From the NCBI GenBank assembly GCA_008477525.1, contig SPDT01000001.1, positions 5,022,001 through 5,086,000 of the forward strand: a DNA stretch of 64,000 nucleotides, in the 5' to 3' direction. This stretch comes from Hypomyces perniciosus (lineage: Eukaryota > Ascomycota > Sordariomycetes > Hypocreales > Hypocreaceae). Below, in pieces: positions 54,996-64,000 of the stretch; the first letter of the stretch is position 1; the number at the start of each line of letters is the position of its first letter. The notes below the pieces were generated by a model, which saw only the letters and a program-made list of their open reading frames with translations, was not told the DNA's origin and ran no database searches. A program made the translations under genes and the position numbers.

Positions 54996-56248
54996 TCAAT
55001 GCTGCAAAAAGACGTGGTCCTGAGCAAGAGCGCTATACCTTGTCAGGAGGTCAGTCTCTGTCAATTCTGGCTGTCCACAGTACTGGAAATGAGCTCCAAG
55101 GGCTTCTCCGAGAATCATGACGGCTATAGAAGAATCAGAAAAATTAGTAAACAAAGCAATCTGCCCATTTGTAGTTTGTACGTACGACGGCGCAATCGCT
55201 GTGGCAAATCAATGTCAATCATGTCCTCATCGCCTCTATTCTCCGGCCAATGTGTGATGTCGGTATCTAAGATATCGTCGGCGTAGAAACACATGAAGTT
55301 GATCCTAATCCGCTCACCGTTTATGTTCCACGGTTTGTTGAACTTGTAGAGGTCCAACCTCCTATTCTCAATGTTTTCGAGTAAGGAGTAGTGCATCTGG
55401 GCAGCAATTGCCCAGCTAGTATAGCTGTCACCCCAGACCTCGTACTGAAGCTGGGCAGCGGGGGTCTGTACCATCATCTTGTCATCCCTCACCCTGAGCC
55501 ATCTGTGGTGCTGATATGGGGGATCTTTGTCAAGCGGCCAGGTGAAATTGTCTGGTCCATTCCGGAATGGGTGATGGGAGGGTTTCCATGATTTCGTGAC
55601 AATATCGGGCTTTTCGATCTCCGGCAAATACGGATGAAGTGCACCCATGTGGTAATGTAAGAAGCCCAAAGGAGGATTGTTGATAATGTTCGCAGAGACA
55701 ACGAAATCGGCTGGATGATGGATTTTTCGGTTAATAAGTTGAGGAATAGCATCATCATCAATCCACACCTTAGTTTTGATGACATCCATGTAAGTAAGTA
55801 TAAGACTGCACTAACACAACGCATGTCTCATTGACGTAGAGTTTGTGTGATGGGTTCTAGAAAACATACAATATCGTCATCAATTTTGACGTAGTATTTT
55901 CCACGCTCAAGATGTTGCCAAGCTTTGAAGTAGGTATATGTCCATAGTCGTCCGTCAGGGACAAGTTTCTTATATCGGGCGGGGTTGCTGAATATGATCT
56001 CGTCCAGATAGCGAAGGTCTTCTATGTTATCGGTGTTGGCGATCCAGAGGACCTCATCTAACCACCCACCATTGTCGGCCATATTTCGCTATTGAAGGAC
56101 AATGGTCAAGCTGCGTATGATGCTGTAATAGGTTCGTTTAACCATGACCACTTACTTCCACGCAACGGCGCATGCATGAGACTCGGTCCTTGCGACCGTA
56201 GAATATCAATCCACTGACAGTGACATTGTTAGGCTTCACGAGCACTGG
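54996..56248 (-). CDS. glycosyltransferase-like protein with DxD-type motifs (5' end unresolved)
   Basis: Four exons fit: 56156-56248, 55870-56088, 55186-55768, 54996-55123 (introns 67, 101 and 62 bp), 340 aa as far as resolved. The order is LIFYGRKDRVSCMRRCVE, RNMADNGGWLDEVLWIANTD, YYVKIDDDIVWIDDDAIPQL (the acidic DDD/DDDA pair typical of GT-A folds), FVVSANIINNPPLGFLHYHM, WGDSYTSWAIAAQMHYSLLE and RIRINFMCFYADDILDT, ending LLTRYSALAQDHVFLQH. It likely transfers sugar in the secretory pathway; the acceptor is unknown. Upstream of 56248, at about 56300-56345, a frame encodes a hydrophobic AALILMFLINI segment suited to a signal anchor, but a TAA precedes it and no splice joins it cleanly, so the first exon is damaged or unusual. 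Confidence 0.7.
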
Positions 56249-57599
56249 CTGGGCATGTAAAAGCTTGTTATTTGTCAGTTGGGAGTGGCGCCTGAAGTGG
56301 TAATATTGATTAGAAACATAAGAATGAGAGCGGCAGCAACTTATGTACGCCCTCGGAAGCCAAAGAAAAGTTGGGCCATGGGTGACCTCGGTTTGGCTAG
56401 TCAAAAAGGCAGAACTAGCAAAAGTGAAGTGTACACCCCGGCAATTTTCGTCTTTATATATGCTCTATCTTCAGTGTGGCAGATGGCTTTGGTCGAGAGT
56501 CAAAACATTTGCCCAGTGTTTGGAGACAATGGGTCTTCAGATTATTGAGTTATCGTTGAGGTGACGGCTAATGGGCTTCTTGCTTTCACAAGCTAGGTCA
56601 GTTTTAGGGATATGATCTGTCCATTTAATCCGTTGCAGAGAGGAGTGGAAATACTTGGAAACGCCAAAAGAGTCTGTTCAGCGCCAAGATTCTGAGAAAT
56701 GCCTTGCAGTACATAACTGTCGAGGTGAAATATCTTGTTTTGTTTCTCTTCACACGGTGTTACAGCAGAGGATACTGATACTGTATATCACTCCAACGGG
56801 CTATTTTTCTTATCTATCGCTGTCACCTTCAGGACCTTTTCGTCCGCTAGTCTGAATGTTGACTACATTGAGAATAGGAAAAATTCCGTATTTAGATTGT
56901 CATCAAGCGGCAACAACAATAGACCAACTTTTAGACATTAATAGTGGGCGGAAACATTCGGCCCAGGGCCAATTTGCACAGCAGAACGTAAGAATCACAC
57001 GGGACAGCTTTCGGCGCTCCCCCAACTCAAAGACGGATACGATGCGCAGTTGGCCAGACCGCATGGATAGGGAGGTCTCTGCTGACGGCGAAGGGCCCGA
57101 GTCATCAAAACAACAATATCATACATATTTTACCAGCTAAAGTAAAAAACACTATATTCGGTATGTACATGGAAATGTGCCAAATAATTACTGCATGAAG
57201 AGAAACACATGGATATGCGCAAGTCTTAAGACTAGAAAGCACCTCTAAAGGAATGATTGTATTCAAGACTCTTCGACACTCTTGCCGTTGCTAGCTATGT
57301 GGGAAGAAGCTGCTACTTAAATACACGATAACTGATAATGGAAACTAATGACGGAAACTGATTGAAGGAATGACGAAACGGGATCTTGATCCGTATCATA
57401 ATGCTGCAATGCTGCAATGAACTTTGGCTACGAAGTCACCAAGAATATCTCACTGCCATAGATTGAGCGCTTGGCTTTGGTCGAGTTCTGAGAAACCGAG
57501 ATGGCCGTCTTCTCCACTTTCAAGATACTCTACGATATGGACGTCTATGGCCACTACATAACCACCGCCTCAGTATCAGATGCCATTCATGTATTCTGC
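56249..57599. other. intergenic, including possible first exon of the glycosyltransferase
   Basis: 56249-56410 probably held the signal-anchor exon. TCAGTTGGGAGTGGCG at 56275-56290 resembles the repeat ends described at 22484 and 46018. 56410-57599 has no supported gene. Confidence 0.4.
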
Positions 57600-60047
57600 T
57601 TAGTTACTGCTGGCATTTAGGATAAGAACATCCTCCTGGTCTTCCTGAGTATCCACGACAGTCGCCTCGGGGACATCCAAATCGATGTCATATTCAGGGG
57701 CAACCGAAAACGTTTGAGATTCGTCCCACCTCAGCCACTTATTCAAGCTAGCGATTCTGCGCCCAAGCCACAAGATCCTCTCCTTTCGTACCTCCATCAT
57801 CGAGCCCTGCTCAACGTACTTCTCATTCTCATCGACTGTCTCAAAGGAGAACCAGTCGTTGGGGAAATAATTTTCTGTGTAGATGAGACCCCTCATTGCA
57901 TAATCCTCCGGCAATGGCCGTGGGATATCGTTCTTTAGTGCCCCGGGGAATTCTTCGCTGGTTATACGAAGCTTAAGTTTACAAGACTGCTTCAGATAGT
58001 TTAGCATCATGGCCGTTAGTTTCCATGGAAAGTCCCGCTCAAGGTAGGACATGGCAGCAGGGAACCGTGACATGTGATTCAAGAAGACCAATTGTGTATG
58101 GAGATAAGGCAGAATATTCATATCCCCCCATCGATTTGTGATAATTTCGTATGTGCGAACAACAAAGGAAAGCGTTTTCAAGAAAGTCTCTGTGGGAGTC
58201 AATCCTGATGTGGAACCCCTCTCTTCAGCAGTGTCAGACTTATCGACTTTTTCAGACTGGTCAGACTCCTCAGGTCGCTTGAAGGTAATCGCATGCTTGA
58301 GAACATTCGACTCATCCCCATAGCCCAGGAGAGAACATCCGAGGGAGATTCCGATCAAATATCTATTTCGATTGTTGGTAAAATTATGTGAGAACATTAC
58401 GGATTTGTTTAGTGCGGTGACTTACCCTGGCTCCAGCCAGCCTTTGGTTATTCTAGCAATATGTCCATCCAGAAGTTCAAAGAATTGTTTCATTGAAGGC
58501 TCTAGCTGGTCCTGACACTTGCCAGAGAAAATGATTGCATGAACACGAATGAAAGCGGCATCAATGGGCTCCAGACGCGGCGAGGTCGAGCTCAAAACCG
58601 GGTCAAATAGAGTCATTATACTCTCACGTGCGCTCAGAAAGGGAATTGACACGCATAGTGACTTTGTGTAGTAGTAAACCTGTTGCAAGGCGTTCGGCCG
58701 GGCGAGAATCGCCAGGTGATGATAGAGGCGGCCCGTTGTTGGTGATTTATCTGAAGCCTTGCTATACCAATACCGCGAAACGGACGTCCATGTCTCTCGG
58801 TCCCGAATATCCTCGTCTTCAATTACCATGCGGTACCTTCCCAGATCTCCAAGGCATTCTATCCACGTATCCTCAAAAGCAGGCACCGTCTCGTAAAGAA
58901 GAGCCATCATGCTGTAGGCAATGTAGATAAACGTGAGCATAGGCTCCAAAGAAAAGGGTAATTTGTGCCTCAAAAGCTCCAAAAATGAATGAATTCCGTG
59001 TCGCCACATCCTCGCTGGCATTGCATATTTCGCGGCTAGACGGCGAAGGGCTGGACTCGCGGATGGATGTTGACTGGCCAAGAAAAAGTCGTCATGTTCG
59101 TGTAGTAGGGTGCGGTGCAAGGCGATCAGTGCTTGCCACTGTTCGTTGCTTAGTTGTCGCAGGGTATCCTTGTTGGATGATTGGACATTGTCGGCTTCTA
59201 TGCATTTGCTTTCTACCATGACAAGACCAGCATATATGCCCTTGACCTCGGCAACAAGCTGCTCCTGAGAAATTGGCCTCGTCTCCGGTCGAAGAATCAT
59301 TTGCGACACTGTTAGGGTCGAATCTTCTGATGGCTGGTTTTGGGAGTCTTGATGCGGCTGCGACTGGGACTGTTGAAGTCGGGACGGGAGTTGGGATTGC
59401 CGGCCCTGTCTTGCCTGAGGCGGGCACTTCACATATGAGAAAAGACCAGGCTGCGGCGCTCTCGATTGTGGTCTCCTCGGCTGCTGCTCGTCATCCGGAG
59501 ACCAGAGCTGTCGAGCGCTTATGACTTTTATACCACGTTTAAATTCTCGCACGTTGTCGACTTGTTTCCCCCTGTTCCGACCGGGAGTCAACGGTGGTGG
59601 TGGCGAGCTCGGGGGGGAACACAGAGCTTCTTATCATCGTGCTCGTCGTTGTCTGCCTGGCCAGCGGCTTCATTTTGGGATTCCAAAGCTGCAGGCCCAG
59701 ACTTCTTTCGCGATCTTTTGGCCTGGTTGTGATGGTCGCCACGGCCAGAAGTTGGACTCCTGAGGATCCAGTGGTTAATTAGGCTAAACGAGGGTGCATG
59801 TTGGGGAGAAGGAAACGCACTGAGGTTTGGGAGGGTTTATTCTCATCCTCTCAAAGGCCGCTTTGATGTCTGCTTCGTCCTCAAGATCCGGGTGGTTTCC
59901 AGTATCGTTCTGGACGTGGCTTTTGAACCCATCGATGGTTGGTGGTCGGACATCGGCATGACAAAGCGGACAGCTCAACTGCCGCGAGCTGCTCCTGAGA
60001 TAGTCCACCCAACTCTTGGATGTATGTGATTTGCCTGGTGGAGCCAT
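57600..60047 (-). CDS. Est1-type DNA/RNA-binding domain protein, one frame break at a C7 tract
   Basis: Exons 59821-60047, 58426-59759 and 57600-58362 (introns 61 and 63 bp) total 2324 nt, one short of a multiple of three. The frame breaks at about 59611-59617, where a run of seven C (coding strand) would read through with eight. Exon 1 starts MAPPGKSHTSKSWVDYL and has a C2H2-like CPLCHADVRPPTIDGFKSHV. After a Gln/Pro-rich linker comes the Est1 domain: LHRTLLHEHDDFFLASQHPS, MPARMWRHGIHSFLELLRHK, ECLGDLGRYRMVIEDEDIRD and ASDKSPTTGRLYHHLAILAR. Related domains occur in EST1/SMG5-7 proteins of telomere maintenance and mRNA decay; fungal proteins of this shorter type are poorly known. The break could be a sequencing error or early decay. 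Confidence 0.75.
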
Positions 60048-61700
60048 TTTGAAAATGGTATGGCACAGTATCAGCTCGGAGGGGACGTGAGACGCGTGCG
60101 GGAGGCCAGATTGACGAATGGCGAATAGCAGCAAGCGTCGGTTGCAATTCGCACGATATGCACGCCAGTAGTGCATATTTCTGTGCGTTGCTTTCTATAG
60201 GGACTCGAAAGGGTTTCCTGCCGTTCTCCTGAGAGGAACTGCCCGTATTTATCGTGGTTAAGGTGGTTCGCGGCCACAACGAGAAGGCAACCAAGCCATG
60301 CAGGAAGAAGAATGAGGCGACACAATGCCACACCATCCGACCAGGTCGCCAAGCTTGCCTGGCAAGAAGACTCCGAACAGCGAATTGTGCCTGTATTCTC
60401 ATTGAAATGAGAATGTTTACCTCTATGAATCCAGTGTGCAATATTGGTTAATAAGAACACTTGGACGCCAAAACATCACGTCTAGTGTTGGCTTTGGGTT
60501 TGGTTGTGACCTGTGCTTTCTACTTCGTGGACCCGGATAATACCTACCATCGGGGTTAGGTGGGAGAAAAAGCAACAGCAAACATTATCAGTGGCTGACC
60601 AAATCCAAGGGCCACTGAGACCCTCCTTGGAGAGGCTGGTGCCTAATAACTCTCTAGCCTTCACACGCTGCGTAGCCGGATCAAGGTGCCACATCACATC
60701 GACGCATGTCAGTGGACCCAATAACTTCGCGTACATTTGGAGGGCTGAGCAAAGAGGGGGTTCTTGATCATTGAGTGCTCGGTGAGGAATGTCTTCCTTG
60801 CCTCCATACGTACAGGTTACAACCACGGATACCTTCCCTAGCAGGGCAACAGTGGTGTCTATTAGTAAAGAAATCCATGATTGGCCGAATGTGCAGTGAT
60901 TGAAACAAGGACATCAGTACTACTGCCTGCATGAAAGTCAGTACTGTATACCTTGATGTTCTCTTATTACCTAGCCTACGGTGCCCCCAGGGCCCACACA
61001 CCCGGCCCACGAGACCAGGATTAAGAGTGTCCGCCTCGATAATTATGACGTGGCTTATGAGCTTCCACAAGACATGGAAGCAAACTGGTAGGCTTACAAC
61101 CAGTAGACCTACGAATGCACGTAAATATATTGAAAATGGAGCGTGGTAGATGCGTAGTATGGCAATTATAGAACAGTGACATAATATAGTGTCCCGTCTG
61201 ATGTCTGGTAGCCCTTCTCGAGCGCGCCTGACCGGCTGTTAGATGTCTATTATTACTTGGGGGATCTGAAAGTCAACCAATTTCAGACCCGCAACTTAAC
61301 GACAGGACTGTGCCGCCGTAGCCTACCCAAGTTGAACCTACCGACCGCAAGCCTCGTACAATAACTAATTCTGATATGTAACACAATCGTGGACCAGCAT
61401 AATTGGCAGCCGCTCAAAACACCCTGCTTTACTCCGTAGTGGGTTCAGGCTTTACTGAGTGTCTGTTGTCATTGGCCTGCCCTCAGCTGATTCTAGGACG
61501 AAGGACTCCCATTCTGTCTCTCCATAGTATGCAGTAGCTACAAATATGATGATAGATCGAACCAGAGGAGTTGAGCTCGCAAGGAAATCAATTCACAAGA
61601 GAGGTGCATTTGTTAGCGCTGTTGCCAATCCTCTCAGCTCATCCAGAAGCCACGTTTATCTCTTCCGTGTCCCATTGAGGATAACGTACAACCAATCGAA
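60048..61700. other. intergenic, no supported gene
   Basis: Upstream of the Est1-type gene. Frames at 59881-60460 overlap its 5' end in other phases; those at 60482-61149 show no domains. Confidence 0.4.
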
Positions 61701-61701
61701 T

Positions 61702-62542
61702 TTACGCCTTCCCGAATGCAAATGAGCTCTTCATAAAAGCTAGTGCCCCAATAAACTTGTACTCAATCTTGAAGGTTCTGTCTCCGAGCTCCACCACCCC
61801 CATCACTTTCAGTACTACTAACGAGAAGCCGAGTCTAATGACAAGCTGTTGCCCTTTAGCCTTGATGGTAAAGTGAATCGTCAGGAAAGATAGAGGAATT
61901 TTGGACTTCGGATATTTCGGTGCCACGTCTAGGGTGTCGCAGGTTTGGGCAGCTCGAGTTTGCGTACTTTGGAATGCATCAACGCCCGTAAAACATTTAC
62001 GAATGAGGACACCAAAATGATTCCGAAAGTAAGTTTTGCCAAGATGTCGTACCAGTTCTTGTCGTTAAAAGAAAATAGAATCGAAGAAGCTGCAGGAATG
62101 TGAAGGGCCGTCCAGGATCCTGCAAACGATTGAAGATGTTGAACATTGCGCGTATCAAACATTCTGTCCATGGAGAGACCAGAACGCTTTTGCTATCTAA
62201 AGTTCATTGCTTAAAATCCACGAGAACTTTGTCAAAGTCAAGCAAGCACATCAGAGGCGGGATTGGCTTTTTTGTCTGTATTTTGAACACATCACGCATT
62301 GCTTTTTGAGGGCCTGGACTGCAAGCCACCATACTGTATCCATCCTCTGATTTGAGCGAATTGCCGTGTAGGAGGAGATCAGCCGATGGTGGTTTAGGTT
62401 TGGGAATGAAAATGTCAGCTAATGGAAGTCCATGGCGCCCAACAGGCTTTGCTTCTGCTAGAACAGGGACTCCATCACAAACAAGTCTTTGACCCGACAG
62501 CAGGAAGAATGATTTACCACATGGACTAGCTAACGCAACCAC
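61702..62542 (-). other. possible broken gene, unrecognised, with membrane-like segment
   Basis: Three minus-strand pieces could be parts of one gene: 62542-62204 (ADIFIPKPKPPSADLLLHGN), 62171-61929 (WYDILAKLTFGIILVSSFVN then VLRALMHSKVRKLELPKP, one likely transmembrane helix plus a basic tail) and 61926-61702 (LVIRLGFSLVVLKVMGVVEL). Frames change between pieces and I find no splice set that joins them, so it may be decayed. No family recognised. Confidence 0.3.
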
Positions 62543-62885
62543 GACTACCCCTCAACCAACTGGCAAACTCGGAGGCCCCAAGTATGCTCACAGAACCTCG
62601 ACTCTTACTGTCCCCCCAGCCAAGCAATCAACTCATTAAGAAATAGCAGCCCATTTTACTTGATCAATCTGTCGGTATCTTGGTTACGCGCTTCCGTGCT
62701 AGATTAATAATGTTGGGGTCGAGCTGGCTAGGTATTTTCGTACCCGATTGGATGTACGGTGCGATGATCCCATCCCGGAATTCCGACATGACGGCCACGT
62801 GGGGACTTGGTGGGTGACGGTTGACCTCGAGGGACCATTGCAGAATCTGTCTGACAAAAGGGTGGTATGTGATAACCTGAGCTCC
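62543..62885. other. intergenic, nothing recognised
   Basis: No coding similarity, repeat or RNA seen. Confidence 0.4.
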
Positions 62886-63869
62886 TCAGTACTTGGCCCT
62901 TAGCCGTGCTGACAGAATGTCAGTTGCGGGTGGATCATTCTCATCAAAGAGAAAGCTTGGTGTAACCTAATCCATGCCGGAAACAGCATCGGCCACAAGC
63001 CTCACGCTCTTGAGCCTGTCTGGTCTGGCTCGGCTTGAGTCATCTGGCGAGTAGAATATGCAACGGATGCTGTTCAAGTGCTTCCGGAGATATAGCTGCC
63101 CGGGGTAGATGTCTAAAACACTGTGATCAAACCCCTCGACAATGCTCATGTTAGGGTGTGGCATGTCGTCCCCGTACTGCAAAAGGCCGGAAGGAGGCAA
63201 CGGAAGCGAGGTAATCAAATCACTAACATAAGTTAGTACATACTAAAACAGCAGGCCACTCACGACCTTGAGTGCCAGAATCCTACCTCCCAAGTGCGAC
63301 ATAATTTTGGCTTCCGGAAAATCCGGGTTGCCATCAAAACCAAGAACGCCGCCTCGGTATTCGACTTGGTCACCAGGGCTAAGGCCACCAAGCTGGCCCC
63401 AGTCTGCAGCTGGAGATGATAATGCCGCATCAGACATGTCGTCTGCCATATCGATTGTGCCATAATCTCCCAGGTCGTTGTCGTACTTTGTCAAAACTGC
63501 GTCTTCACCTTGCCCATATACTTTCACTATCCCCCGACATTGCTCAATACTTATGGGATATTCTCTGGCAAATCGAACTCCTTCCCGATCTAGGTGGGGT
63601 TGTGTCAACACTTTGATCGGGTCCCATTCCAAAAGTAGTCCGGCTAGTGTAGTATGATTGATCGGGATTACTGGTTCTCCTTGGGCAATAGGCGGATCTG
63701 GTTCTGCCTCTATTTCATCTTCAAGCATCATGGATTGTGTTGATAACGTCGCTTGATCTCGTATAGGGGCGTCCACATAGCAGTGATTAAAGGGATGTTC
63801 ATCCGGGGGGGCAAGCGGAGAATCAGGAGCGACTTTGAACTGTTCATCCTGAGTGGGATCTCGTTTACC
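62886..63869 (-). pseudogene. 3' part of an unrecognised multi-exon gene with a premature TAG
   Basis: Exon 63264-63869 opens after a CTTTCAG acceptor and reads GKRDPTQDEQFKVAPD..., REYPISIEQCRGIVKVYGQG, LSPGDQVEYRGGVLGFDGNP to GGRILALKV. An 87-bp intron (GTGAGT, CTAAC branch site, TTGCAG; 63177-63263) leads in phase 0 to YGDDMPHPNMSIVEGFDHSV, LDIYPGQLYLRKH and VRLVADAVSGMD. A TAG at 62967-62969 interrupts, and a clean frame continues VTPSFLFDENDPPATDILSA to a TGA at 62886-62888. CAG to TAG again fits RIP. Upstream exons would lie beyond the acceptor, in AT-rich sequence that reaches the window edge. I do not recognise the family. Confidence 0.55.
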
Positions 63870-63872
63870 CTG

Positions 63873-64000
63873 AAAGACAAAATATCTATATTATATACTG
63901 ATATAAAATAAAACTCGAATAATATATACTATCTATTTGCTCTTTATTATATGAATTTTCAATTTCGAATTGATAAGTATTTTCTTTTGGAATTTATACG
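63873..64000. other. AT-rich right edge
   Basis: A sharp rise in A+T right after the 3' splice acceptor of the last gene. It could be a long intron, an AT-rich insertion, or the start of another RIP-affected repeat; too short to tell. Confidence 0.5.

Noticed and set aside
48641..63869. Secondary-metabolite gene cluster in the right block
   Set aside because: No PKS, NRPS, terpene synthase, P450 or transporter is seen; the genes are unrelated nuclear or secretory types.

Overview
The window looks like repeat-rich accessory DNA from a filamentous ascomycete (Pezizomycotina; Eurotiales-like, which is an inference). Support: short introns (47-101 bp) with GT..AG or GC..AG ends and CTAAC-type branch sites; fungus-specific families (DUF3435 recombinase with C2H2 fingers, FunK1 kinase, PNP-NACHT-ankyrin NLR, Est1-type protein, Tad1-like LINEs, Fot/pogo relics); and strong signs of RIP, meaning AT-saturated Gypsy copies and in-frame TAG/TGA stops explained by C-to-T changes. 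All assignments are from reading the sequence; no database was searched.

Left block (1-7345): a RIP-degraded Ty3/Gypsy element on the minus strand with its LTR (2127-2517), inserted in a LINE; three head-to-tail LINE 3' ends carrying a C-terminal CCHC knuckle and telomere-like junctions (2518-4606); and a second Gypsy copy on the plus strand (4607-7345). Composition changes abruptly near 7345, inside the Gypsy reverse transcriptase. The next gene is an intact five-exon DUF3435 tyrosine-recombinase-like gene, the family of Starship captains and related Crypton-like recombinases. It is followed by a cluster of TTCTGCCGGCAGAA palindromes.

Middle block (11.4-46 kb): nested mobile elements (several Tad1-like LINE fragments, a Copia element with four LTR copies in mixed orientation, Tc1/IS630-like and Fot-like elements, a long foldback hairpin, MITEs) with a few host-type genes between them: a C2H2 zinc-finger gene, a broken FtsJ-like methyltransferase, a FunK1 relic, an intact PNP-NACHT-ankyrin NLR, an intact DD34E transposase beside a frameshifted gene of unknown family, a RIP-broken CYTH/thiamine-triphosphatase-like gene, and a zinc-finger/PIF1-type helicase.

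Right block (48.7-63.9 kb): gene density rises. There is an acidic protein with a SUMO-interaction-like motif, a SANT/Myb-like two-exon gene, a small basic protein, a DxD-type glycosyltransferase-like gene, an Est1 DNA/RNA-binding-domain gene with one frame break at a C7 tract, and at the edge a multi-exon gene of unknown family with a premature TAG. Composition becomes AT-rich again after about 63870.

The genes do not form a metabolic pathway. What links them is genome conflict: mobile elements, the RIP defence, and an NLR-type self/non-self gene, in a setting that resembles a subtelomere or the interior of a large mobile region.
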